Positions 6,745-14,483 of a stretch of DNA of 19,370 nt are shown piece by piece. A program made the position numbers and the translations under genes. The stretch covers positions 1-19,370 of the forward strand of contig CALATN010000009.1 of NCBI GenBank assembly GCA_937891895.1, in the 5' to 3' direction. How positions within the stretch are numbered: position 1 is the stretch's first letter; each line of letters opens with the position of its first letter. The notes below the pieces were generated by a model, which searched no databases, was not told the origin of the DNA, and saw only the letters and a list, made by a program, of their open reading frames with translations. The DNA is from an uncultured Clostridia bacterium (lineage in GTDB: Bacteria > Bacillota > Clostridia > Oscillospirales > Ruminococcaceae).

Positions 6745-8364
6745 TTATCGTCCTTTCTTGAATAATTTACTGAAAAATCCGCCCTCACCCTTAGGCTCGG
6801 GAATTGAATCGGGGATTTTAAAACGTGGGATGTGCGCATTATAAACAAACTCATTAAGAGTATGAGTTTCAAATGCCATTTCGCTTACGAAGGTTTCAAT
6901 GTTCCTGTAACCTGTCGGCGTGTAAATTAGAATGTCAATACCCAGAAGATTGTACAGAACAAGCTGAATACACTCAACCTTGCTGAAAGTATCTTCAATA
7001 ACGTCAATGATAATCAATTTCGGAATATCCTTTGTGAAGTCATACTTCTGCAGAAGCTTCAACACTTCACGGTCAAGATTTGTTCCAACATACAGAACCA
7101 TTGGCATAAGCTCGCTCGGGTCAAGTTTGAGAAAACCGCAGTCAACAGCTTCCTGCAGCTTGTTGAAAATCAACATCTGTAAGTTGTCTGAAAGATAGTT
7201 GTACTTGTTCAGCGGCGAAGCCTTGAGCTGCTCTATAAGTATCTGTTCTCCATTATAGTATGGTTTATACACATCAAGCTGAGTTTCAGCATATTTTTTG
7301 TAGCTTGGTGATTTAATAATAACTCTGGAATTCGGAGAAAGCTGCCACTTGATATTGTCCCAGTAATCACCCATATCACCGTTTTTCACGCCGCTTATTT
7401 TTGCAAAAATATTCGGCACAGTAACTTTTGTTTCTGAAGCACCGAAGCCTGTTCGGTATTTTGAAGGCTGGTGCCAAAGAACATTGATTTCGTCATAAGT
7501 GGTTTTAAGAGTCAGCGATTGCATATCCGTGAACTGAAAATCACGGAAAATCGAACTTCCGTTGTAAAGCAGCTCATCAAGCTCCTTTGAAGCATTGTAT
7601 GCAACCGTTGCAAGCTTAGCTTTAACAAGCTTGTCAGGATATGGCGTAACAGGAACAGAGCAAGGCTGCTCAAAAATCTGCATGCGTCCTTCAAGATTGT
7701 TTCTCTTTACAGTAGTAAGCGCAGAAAGATTTGTGCAGATATAAAGTATGTCAATTCCTATTCTTGACATAAAGTGCAGGAAATTAACAACTGCAGGAAC
7801 AATATTTCCGTAATACATAAGAACGGGAATTTCAAAGTGATTGTTCCTGTAGGTTTCTGAGTTAAGACATCTGTTCATCCATACAATCAGCGGTTTTGCA
7901 AATTCAAGCATTGCCTCACCGCTTAAATTGCCAAGTATTGTCGGAAGTGTTTCCTTAGCAAGCTTCGTCCTTACTTCATCGCCTTCAATGTTTATCAGTC
8001 CGCAAAGACCGTTCAGTAATGTATCATTGCTGTCAGTATTGATGCCGTCAAAAATTGAAAGTTCATCAGGAGTAGGGGCTTTAAGCTCATGTTCAATATA
8101 AATCAGCAGCTTAGGACATTTTATCAAATCCTCACGAAGCTGATAAAGCTTGTTATGGAAGCTTGCCTGTGCATCTTCTTCAGTAGGAGAGCCAATCAAT
8201 CCCGCAAAGTAAACGGGAATGAGCTCTTCCGGCTTGAAGTGGTTGCCGCGGGACATAAGTCTGTCAGCGTGTGACTCAAATATATCCTTTGTCAACGTTT
8301 CTTCCGTAGTTGTAATTGTCTGAACAAGCTTATTGTTTTCAGTAGAAAAGCCTTCAAAAATCAT
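6745..8364 (-). CDS. YceG-like protein (putative component of the Ter-associated biosynthetic module)
   Basis: The 539-residue product resembles Bacillus YceG in length and in its position directly before a TelA-family gene. YceG-type proteins are conserved partners of TelA and of TerD/TerC proteins in Ter-type stress systems, and their chemistry is unknown. The sequence is a soluble alpha/beta protein with short hydrophobic strands such as FEIPVLMYYGNIVPAVVNFL and IPKLIIIDVIEDTF, and no signal peptide. The last dozen residues (GGFFSKLFKKGR) form a basic, aromatic tail that could touch membrane. ATG 8364 is chosen because GAAAGGTTA lies nine bases before it; a longer in-frame start at 8400 would fall inside the -10 box. 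It is driven by the consensus promoter at 8400-8428. No TerD or TerC gene is present in the window. Confidence 0.8.
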   Translation of the reverse strand: MIFEGFSTENNKLVQTITTTEETLTKDIFESHADRLMSRGNHFKPEELIPVYFAGLIGSPTEEDAQASFHNKLYQLREDLIKCPKLLIYIEHELKAPTPDELSIFDGINTDSNDTLLNGLCGLINIEGDEVRTKLAKETLPTILGNLSGEAMLEFAKPLIVWMNRCLNSETYRNNHFEIPVLMYYGNIVPAVVNFLHFMSRIGIDILYICTNLSALTTVKRNNLEGRMQIFEQPCSVPVTPYPDKLVKAKLATVAYNASKELDELLYNGSSIFRDFQFTDMQSLTLKTTYDEINVLWHQPSKYRTGFGASETKVTVPNIFAKISGVKNGDMGDYWDNIKWQLSPNSRVIIKSPSYKKYAETQLDVYKPYYNGEQILIEQLKASPLNKYNYLSDNLQMLIFNKLQEAVDCGFLKLDPSELMPMVLYVGTNLDREVLKLLQKYDFTKDIPKLIIIDVIEDTFSKVECIQLVLYNLLGIDILIYTPTGYRNIETFVSEMAFETHTLNEFVYNAHIPRFKIPDSIPEPKGEGGFFSKLFKKGR

Positions 8365-8399
8365 ATAAAATAACCTTTCGGTGAAATTACTATAACACA

Positions 8400-8428
8400 A
8401 TTATACTATATGATATATAGTATGTCAA
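8400..8428 (-). promoter_or_regulatory. Perfect-consensus sigma-A promoter of yceG-telA
   Basis: Minus-strand TTGACA (8423-8428), a 17-base spacer and TATAAT (8400-8405) match the consensus at every position. The -35 box lies six bases after the stop of the dynamin gene, so yceG-telA is an independently started unit. The spacer is occupied by a palindrome, listed separately. Confidence 0.85.
8403..8423. promoter_or_regulatory. Operator-like palindrome inside the yceG promoter
   Basis: ATACTATAT (8403-8411) and ATATAGTAT (8415-8423) are exact reverse complements separated by GAT. The 21-bp element fills the -35/-10 spacer and overlaps both boxes, so a bound dimeric repressor would block RNA polymerase. 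No regulator gene lies in the window. AT-rich sequence yields palindromes by chance, but a 9-bp exact arm in this position is suggestive. Confidence 0.5.
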
Positions 8429-8433
8429 TATGC

Positions 8434-10185
8434 TTATGCATATTTTCCAAGAATCTGAGCAGCATTTCTGAGAACAACAGCTGTTTCTTCAAGGCACTTC
8501 TTAACAGAAGCACTGCTTGTTTCGCTGTTCATTTCCATAGCATGGTTAAGAGCATCACGGCTTACTTCAACCTGAGTCTGATACAGAGAGTCAAGCTGAC
8601 CGATAGCATTATTTTCCATCACCTTATAAGCAGCCTTAAGGTCTTTCACAGTCTGATTTCTGATATCATCATAATTTTCAAGAGCCGTATCAATTACATC
8701 AGTCTGACGCTTCTTGCGAAGGATATTCTTGAATGAGGACATTGCACCTGATGGGAATGCATCACTGCTTCCTGCGGAAGCCGCATTCATAACAGACTTG
8801 GAAACAAGCATATTAAAGTCGTTCATAGAGCCTTCAACAGAAACATTGGCATCATCTGCAAGCGCATTTATACCAAGCTTGTTTGCAAGCTCAGCACCAA
8901 GCTGTGCAATAATCAAATTAAGCTGCTGCTGGTGAATGTCAAGACATTTTCTGTATGCTTCACCAACCTTGTCGACAAGGAATGAGTAGAAGTGTTTGTC
9001 AATATCTTCAGGAGAAGTAGTGTTACGGCTTTCGAGAATATCCTCACGAAGCTTTGAGAAGAAGCCGTACATCCACTGTTCAGCTTCCTGCTGCATTTCA
9101 GTAATGCTGAGCAGAATTTTCGGTTTTTTGCTTTCAAGAGCATTTGCAAGAGTTGAACACTCGTGTTCAATGCTCTGAGAAATGTCATCAAGCTTTTTTC
9201 TGTCCATAGCCATCATTTCGTAAATCATACGAATACGGGCAGCTGTGTCCTTAATCATAAGGTTAAGCATAGTAAGTACACGCTGAGTACGGATAATATC
9301 TTTCTGAAGAATAATCTCACGTTTGAGTGACATCTCAAATTTCAAGAACTCATTTTCGTAGAATTCCTGAAAGCCCTTGATGTCAGGACGATTAAGACCG
9401 ATTTTACGTCTGTATTCGTCAATACCGCTTACACCGTAAACAAATGCATTAGGCATAATTGACTCACAGCGTTCGCTTACACGGTTGATGATTTTTTCAA
9501 TATCCTCCTGTGTGTTCATAGCGTCAATCATATTGACAAGAACATACAGCTTGCTGAAGCTGAGAGGACGGATATGGCTTGCAAGGAAGAGCTGTTCCGA
9601 TTCAGAGAAAGGGGAGAGCGCACTTGCAATATAGATAACCGCATCAGCATTTACAAGGTAATCCTGAACCTGCTTGTCAAGACAGTCAAGGTCACTCAAA
9701 CCGGGAGTGTCAACAATTCTGATTTCCTTGAGAATTTCAGCATTATCGTGAATATCAATGTAATCGAGAGTGTCAGGGAAAGCTCTCATAAGCTTTTCAA
9801 GTCTTTCACGTACAAGGTCATCTGCTGTGAGAGTGATTCTCTGACCGTTTTTCAGTACAGCCTCAGCCTTAGGAATTTCGCTGTAGCTGATGGAGTTTAT
9901 TGTGAAAGTTTCAGGCGCAACATTTACAGGAGCAATTGACTTGCCGAGAATAGCGTTAATAATTGTACTCTTGCCACGCTTGAAGTCGCCGAGAACAACA
10001 AGAGAAAATGGCTCTGTACGGCGCTTTGTGATAGCCTTGTCCCAATCACGGAGGTGTTCTGTGAATTCGTCACCGAGAATAGTGCAGAGAGGCTTGTTGT
10101 TGAGCAATTCTTTCAGCTCATTCTGTACATATTCAATATCAGGCTCCGCAGCAGCGTAATTGAGAGATGTTGTGTTTTCTGACAT
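8434..10185 (-). CDS. Dynamin-like GTPase without a clear membrane segment
   Basis: The 583-residue protein has an N-terminal dynamin-type GTPase domain followed by a long helical stalk. The G1 loop is GDFKRGKST (66-74), the G3 motif DTPG is at 159-162, and NMID at 218-221 is the likely G4 motif. After about residue 290 it is almost entirely helical. The stretch at 455-480 is rich in Ser, Ala and Met but is not a convincing membrane span. ATG 10185 follows AGGAGGGTGC with a 5-8 base spacing; the longer frame starting at 10212 lies in the previous gene and is rejected. It begins 1 bp after the stop of the M48-like gene. Bacterial dynamin-like proteins often occur as unequal pairs, and the other member is encoded at 11209-13248. 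The family call is firm; the cellular role is inferred. Confidence 0.87.
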   Translation of the reverse strand: MSENTTSLNYAAAEPDIEYVQNELKELLNNKPLCTILGDEFTEHLRDWDKAITKRRTEPFSLVVLGDFKRGKSTIINAILGKSIAPVNVAPETFTINSISYSEIPKAEAVLKNGQRITLTADDLVRERLEKLMRAFPDTLDYIDIHDNAEILKEIRIVDTPGLSDLDCLDKQVQDYLVNADAVIYIASALSPFSESEQLFLASHIRPLSFSKLYVLVNMIDAMNTQEDIEKIINRVSERCESIMPNAFVYGVSGIDEYRRKIGLNRPDIKGFQEFYENEFLKFEMSLKREIILQKDIIRTQRVLTMLNLMIKDTAARIRMIYEMMAMDRKKLDDISQSIEHECSTLANALESKKPKILLSITEMQQEAEQWMYGFFSKLREDILESRNTTSPEDIDKHFYSFLVDKVGEAYRKCLDIHQQQLNLIIAQLGAELANKLGINALADDANVSVEGSMNDFNMLVSKSVMNAASAGSSDAFPSGAMSSFKNILRKKRQTDVIDTALENYDDIRNQTVKDLKAAYKVMENNAIGQLDSLYQTQVEVSRDALNHAMEMNSETSSASVKKCLEETAVVLRNAAQILGKYA

Positions 10186-10186
10186 A

Positions 10187-11173
10187 TTAAGCACCCTCCT
10201 TTGCTGCATCAAGTATAATTTCGCATCTTACTTCCAAAGCCTGCTTGTTTACGGTATGTACATCTTCCTTGTTAAGGTCAGTACGCCAGCTGTAAAGAGT
10301 TTCACAGCTAAGAAATTCAAGACCTGCAAGGATTCTCTTTTCAATTGAAGAGCAATCAGGCGGAAGAACGATATTTCTTGCTGGAGTAATATGAAGAACA
10401 TCATAAAGCTTCATAAGCTCGCCAAGCTCAAGCTTGTCCTTTTTGTATGTTTCAAGTATACCCTTGTTGTGAAGTGAAGAAATAATATTTGGATAATCCT
10501 GTGGATTTGTCAGACAGATAATACCTGCACGGTCACTTGTGATATCCGAAAGCTTGAGCCATTCGGAAATAGTGCCGGCAATCTGCTTTACGGAGCTGTC
10601 ATTTTCAGATGGAGTATAATCTTCAAATTCATCAAGATTGTTTACACCGAAGTACGGTGCTGCCATATTGAAGATGCAGTGATTATTCTGAATATGACCG
10701 CATTCGCAGCCGACAAGAAAACGCAGTTCTTCTTTCGTACATACTTCAGCAAGTCCCGATGTTACAACAATAAACGGGTCTGTTCCGTCTGCCGCAACAG
10801 AATATATTTCATATTTGTTTGGCGCATTTCTTACGTAAGCGGTAGGAACGCTTATCTGCATTCTTTCAGCGCATACCTTAACAGCGTCATATACTTCGGA
10901 GTGCTTGAGTGAGCCCGCAACGTCAGTAGACTGGAAAAGTCGTTTAACCTTATTAGGAATTTCCTTGCTGATAAGATTCTTGTGAACCTTGGACCAGCTG
11001 GAAAAAGTAGTGATTTTCTGCTTTACCGAAAAATCAGCATCAAAAGCATAGTCCATAGCACCGCCAACAATATGATCCTTATAAGAGCGGGTACGGGCAT
11101 TAAGGTAAGCAGAAAAGCTTGTATCTATATCAAGCAGCGGATTATGATCCGCTGTATCAACTGTACCGAACAT
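10187..11173 (-). CDS. M48-like peptidase-fold protein with altered zinc motif
   Basis: The 328-residue protein looks like a soluble M48 (HtpX/Ste24-like) domain. The region TDPFIVVTSGLAEVCTKEEL (131-150), with GLAEVCTKEELRFLVG running up to the motif, matches the strand and active-site helix of that family. Where HExxH is expected the sequence reads CECGH (156-160), so the first zinc His is Cys, while the catalytic Glu157 and second His160 remain. The usual downstream Glu before DRAG is Asp210 in SDITSDRAG (209-217). No membrane spans are evident, unlike HtpX. ATG 11173 is preceded by AAGGAGG. It lies 35 bp after the membrane-type dynamin gene and 1 bp before the second one, so all three should be co-expressed. 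It may be an altered-metal protease or a catalytically dead regulator. Confidence 0.72.
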   Translation of the reverse strand: MFGTVDTADHNPLLDIDTSFSAYLNARTRSYKDHIVGGAMDYAFDADFSVKQKITTFSSWSKVHKNLISKEIPNKVKRLFQSTDVAGSLKHSEVYDAVKVCAERMQISVPTAYVRNAPNKYEIYSVAADGTDPFIVVTSGLAEVCTKEELRFLVGCECGHIQNNHCIFNMAAPYFGVNNLDEFEDYTPSENDSSVKQIAGTISEWLKLSDITSDRAGIICLTNPQDYPNIISSLHNKGILETYKKDKLELGELMKLYDVLHITPARNIVLPPDCSSIEKRILAGLEFLSCETLYSWRTDLNKEDVHTVNKQALEVRCEIILDAAKEGA

Positions 11174-11208
11174 AATCGGAAACCTCCTTAAAAAATCTGT
11201 ATCAGCAA

Positions 11209-13248
11209 TTATTGCATATTATCAGTAAGCGTCTTGTGCAGATTATAGGTTTCTGCCAGCAGAGAACCAGTATATTCGGCAATTGACTGAAGCTTTTCTC
11301 TTTCGTTGTCAGACATAGTTTTCTTTTCAGCCTTGAGTTCATTAAGGCTGTCAAGTGTTTTCTGTGTGTCAAGAAGGATAATTTCTGTTTCTTCTTCAAT
11401 CTTAGCCTTGAGTCCCTGGAATGATGCAAATACCTGCTGACGTACAGTTTCTGTAAAGTCGGAGTTGATTTTCATTTCGTGGAACTGCTTCTTTACACCC
11501 TGCTTGAAGCTTGCCTTGTATTTGTCAATTCTTTCCTGAACAAGGAACTTGTCTACCGCAAACTTACCTGTAAATGTACCGGCAAGACCTGCAACAGCCA
11601 TAATGCAGAGTGCAGCAGGACCAACAAGCGGAACACCAAGGAATGTGGTAGCTGCAAAGAATGTAAGGAAGAAGCTTGCAAAGCCTGAAGCACCGCCGAG
11701 AAGCGCACCCTTGATACCTGCTTCACGGAAGCCGATGAACAGACCGCCTGTGCCGACACTACCGATAGCAACACCGATAATCTGGTCAACAACACCACCG
11801 TTTCTGGAGTGCTTCTGTGGAACGGCAAACATTTCCTGAATACGGCTTACAGAAGCAAAGAATTCATCTTCAAATGACTGTAAACGTTCAGCTTCATCAC
11901 TGAGGGCAATATTGATTTCATTCTGAATCTGCTCACAGATAAGCTGTGCACGATTTTCAATGCTTTCCTTGATTCTTTCAGTGAGCTTTGCGTAAACAAT
12001 TTTAAGCTTGTCACGCTTCAGATCTTCAGCACTCATCGGATAGTCGTCAATAACCTTCATTGCTGTCTCTTCAATCTGTACCCAGTAGCTGTCAAGAATA
12101 GGCTGTAAGCCTTCGAAAACCTTGTTGGCAGCATCATTGATACGAACGAATTCAGCACGCTTCTTGGTACGGATTTCATCAATTTCTTCAATAGCAGCAG
12201 TGTACTTATCCATAAATTCGTCCGTTTCCATCATCAGAGCGTTTTCACGGATAATAATAGAGTTGATAAGCTCAGAACTGGAGCTGATAATCTTGTTTGC
12301 AAGAATTTGCAGAGTGATAGCACCACGTTCCTGAGTAAGCATAGATTCAAGTACACGTTCAAATGTAGGAAAGTTACTTTCCTCAAGCATAGCAGCGTCG
12401 CCGCTTTCCTTAGCCATAAGAGCCTTCTTTGCATAGACACCGATAACTTTCGGAGTACCGATTTTACGTTTGTAAACAGCAAATTCCTTTGAGTTTTCAC
12501 CCATTACCATCTTTGCCTTTTCCATAACATAGCTTCCGATACGCTTTTCAACTGTATCAACAATTCGATCCTCGTCTTCCTTTGAGAAAGTACCGAAGCA
12601 GTTTACCGCAAAGATAATTCTGCCCATATCACTTGTGAGCATCTTCTTTTCAAGAAATTCCTTTTCAAACTGAGAGAAAGGGGAGTTTGCGCTGATAACA
12701 AAAACAGCAGCATCAATTTCAGGAAGAATTGACAGTGTAACATTAGTCATCTGTTCATCATCATTGAGACCCGGAGTATCAATGATGTCAACATTGTTCT
12801 TGCAGAAAGCAGTATCATAATAAACAGTAGCCTGCTTAACAGTTTCAGCCTTCTTTTCTGATTCATAGGAAAGTTTTGTAACATAGTCAGCAAGCTTGTT
12901 GATATCAACCTTTTCTTCGTCACCGTTTTTGTATTCAACCATAACATATGGTTCTTCGCTATATGTAACTCTGTTCAGAGTTGCAGTAGCAGGGAGGACG
13001 TCAGCAGGGAGAACCTCCTGTCCGAGCAATGCATTGATGAGAGTACTCTTGCCACGCTTGAATTCGCCGACAATAGCAACCTCAAAATGCTCCTTTGCAA
13101 TTTTTTCAATGGTTTCACCAATTGATTTGGCAGTGTGCTCCAGACCAATGTATTCGCAGTATTCCTTCAGCTGAGTAAGATTTTCCGTAAGATCGGAAAC
13201 CGTCTGCTTGAATCCGGAATAGCTGCCATAATTTAATACCTGTTCCAT
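11209..13248 (-). CDS. Dynamin-like GTPase with hydrophobic membrane-insertion region
   Basis: The 679-residue protein has a dynamin GTPase domain with G1 GEFKRGKST (61-69) and G3 DTPG (157-160). The expected G4 position reads AVNCFGTF (214-221) and lacks the usual Asp. Long helices flank a glycine- and alanine-rich hydrophobic region at about 486-566 (for example FASFFLTFFAATTFLGVPLV, 523-542), which looks like the paddle or transmembrane hairpin of bacterial membrane-remodelling dynamins. ATG 13248 follows GTAGGAGGA with good spacing. It is the first gene of the operon and is preceded by a strong promoter at 13317-13346. It probably acts at the cytoplasmic membrane with the soluble dynamin encoded two genes downstream. 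The family and membrane assignment are firm; the role in fusion, repair or defence is unknown. Confidence 0.9.
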   Translation of the reverse strand: MEQVLNYGSYSGFKQTVSDLTENLTQLKEYCEYIGLEHTAKSIGETIEKIAKEHFEVAIVGEFKRGKSTLINALLGQEVLPADVLPATATLNRVTYSEEPYVMVEYKNGDEEKVDINKLADYVTKLSYESEKKAETVKQATVYYDTAFCKNNVDIIDTPGLNDDEQMTNVTLSILPEIDAAVFVISANSPFSQFEKEFLEKKMLTSDMGRIIFAVNCFGTFSKEDEDRIVDTVEKRIGSYVMEKAKMVMGENSKEFAVYKRKIGTPKVIGVYAKKALMAKESGDAAMLEESNFPTFERVLESMLTQERGAITLQILANKIISSSSELINSIIIRENALMMETDEFMDKYTAAIEEIDEIRTKKRAEFVRINDAANKVFEGLQPILDSYWVQIEETAMKVIDDYPMSAEDLKRDKLKIVYAKLTERIKESIENRAQLICEQIQNEINIALSDEAERLQSFEDEFFASVSRIQEMFAVPQKHSRNGGVVDQIIGVAIGSVGTGGLFIGFREAGIKGALLGGASGFASFFLTFFAATTFLGVPLVGPAALCIMAVAGLAGTFTGKFAVDKFLVQERIDKYKASFKQGVKKQFHEMKINSDFTETVRQQVFASFQGLKAKIEEETEIILLDTQKTLDSLNELKAEKKTMSDNEREKLQSIAEYTGSLLAETYNLHKTLTDNMQ

Positions 13249-13316
13249 AGAAATCCTCCTACATTATTTTTATGAAAACATTGATTATGTGAAAATAAAC
13301 CTAAATATACTATTTT

Positions 13317-13346
13317 ATTATACCATAGTTTTGTAAGGATTGTCAA
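13317..13346 (-). promoter_or_regulatory. Sigma-A promoter of the dynamin / M48-like operon
   Basis: Minus-strand TTGACA (13341-13346) and TATAAT (13317-13322) have an 18-base spacer, with TGG before the -10 box giving an extended -10. The predicted leader is about 60 bases. Half-sites ACTAT (13309-13313) and ATAGT (13325-13329) flank the -10 box. Confidence 0.8.
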
Positions 13347-13423
13347 TCGTGTTAATAATTTTTGTACACATATTGCGAAAATGTTAATTCAAACTGTTGA
13401 ATATGCTAAAAGAATGAATCAAA

Positions 13424-14320
13424 TTATGTTGGAATACCAAATTTCAAGGCTTTGTGGATAACTTCCAGCCTGAAATTATTGCCGTCATAAATCTCACCGT
13501 CAACTGAAATGAAAAATTCTTCCGAAGCCTTTACATCAACAGTTTTGCAGCGCGTGTAGCAAATATACTTCTTAAACTGTTCAGCGTCAAGATGCTCACC
13601 CTTTTCGTATAACCCGATAAGCGAAGCAAACTTCGGTACGGATACTGTCTTTACCAGACATAAATCCAGCGTCCCGTCATTAAGCGAAGCCCTTGGCGCA
13701 CACCTGTATTTTCCGCCGATAAACTGACCGTTTGCAACCGTGCAAAGCAGAAATTTTTCATTGAAAAACGGCTTTTCGTCAACCGTAATCTCAGCCTTGT
13801 TCTTCATTGCCTTAAGAATTGCCGTCACAATACCTGTGTTGTAAGCATTCTTACCGCCAATCAGAGGCTTTCTGCGCACGCTGTTCATGGTCTTTACAGC
13901 ATAAGCGTCAAACCCGAAATTCACAATGTTCACCGAATAAATGTCATCATTAACTTTAATTAAATCAATGCTTTGATTTTCAGCACGGCACAGCTTTTCA
14001 ATGTCAAGAAACTTTTCAGCACCACCGTAATTCTTAACAAAATCATTGCCGCTTCCGCAGGGGTAGCAGGAAACGCTTGCGTTTTCAAATCCGGCGGCAC
14101 CGTTAACAACCTCACTCAGCGTACCGTCACCACCGCAAGCATAGAAGCGTACTTCTTCATCGTGTTTGCCGCACCATTCACGAATAAATCGTATAGCATC
14201 CTTAGGCGCAGTAGTGTTGTAAATCTTCCAGTTGAAATCCGTTTTTTCAAGCTGTTGACGGATGTGCCCCGTGCTATCTTCCTTGCCCGATTTCGGATTT
14301 ATGATAAAAATGTGCTTCAT
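13424..14320 (-). CDS. Diacylglycerol kinase family lipid kinase (DagK/YegS-like)
   Basis: This 298-residue protein is a complete member of the lipid kinase family that phosphorylates diacylglycerol or related lipids using ATP at the inner face of the membrane. It has the start motif IIINPKSG-like INPKSGK (7-13), the nucleotide-binding GGDGT (63-67), the SGND motif (90-93), the FGFDAYAVKTMN segment (135-146), DGTLDL (215-220) and the C-terminal VDGE (273-276). ATG 14320 is chosen with AAAGGGG ten bases before it; an in-frame TTG two codons upstream is only four bases from the ribosome site. Its promoter is divergent from that of hisA. No clear terminator follows it, so transcription may continue into the dynamin operon. 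The precise lipid substrate cannot be read from sequence. Confidence 0.93.
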   Translation of the reverse strand: MKHIFIINPKSGKEDSTGHIRQQLEKTDFNWKIYNTTAPKDAIRFIREWCGKHDEEVRFYACGGDGTLSEVVNGAAGFENASVSCYPCGSGNDFVKNYGGAEKFLDIEKLCRAENQSIDLIKVNDDIYSVNIVNFGFDAYAVKTMNSVRRKPLIGGKNAYNTGIVTAILKAMKNKAEITVDEKPFFNEKFLLCTVANGQFIGGKYRCAPRASLNDGTLDLCLVKTVSVPKFASLIGLYEKGEHLDAEQFKKYICYTRCKTVDVKASEEFFISVDGEIYDGNNFRLEVIHKALKFGIPT

Positions 14321-14365
14321 AAGCAATTTACCCCTTTAGTAATGTTGATAAAAATATAATAACCC

Positions 14366-14394
14366 ATTATACTTATTTTACAACATTTTGACAA
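14366..14394 (-). promoter_or_regulatory. Promoter of the lipid kinase gene
   Basis: Minus-strand TTGTCA (14389-14394) and TATAAT (14366-14371) are separated by 17 bases. It is divergent from, and does not overlap, the hisA promoter at 14426-14454. Confidence 0.75.
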
Positions 14395-14425
14395 TAAAAT
14401 CAATACAAAAATTTCCTCTTTGCCA

Positions 14426-14454
14426 TTGCAAAAATTGCAAATACATTGTATAAT
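14426..14454 (+). promoter_or_regulatory. Promoter of the hisA-type gene
   Basis: TTGCAA (14426-14431) and TATAAT (14449-14454) have a 17-base spacer. The start codon lies 30 bases downstream, so the leader is very short and leaves no room for a T-box or attenuator. Confidence 0.75.
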
Positions 14455-14483
14455 GTAAATATTCGTAAATGGAGGTAAAATAT

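Noticed and set aside
9574..9939. Plus-strand open frame of 121 codons inside the soluble dynamin gene.
   Set aside because: It is antisense to clear GTPase-domain codons, has no ribosome site and resembles no protein family.
13387..13402. Inverted repeat ATTCAA / TTGAAT after the lipid kinase gene, considered as a terminator.
   Set aside because: The stem is only six AT-rich pairs and no T run follows on the minus strand.
13249..13423. Intergenic region before the dynamin operon examined for a riboswitch or tRNA.
   Set aside because: Apart from the promoter and half-sites I see no stable stems or cloverleaf.
14426..14440. Direct repeat TTGCAA / TTGCAA upstream of hisA, considered as a regulator site.
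   Set aside because: The first copy is explained by the -35 box and the second is only six bases in AT-rich sequence.
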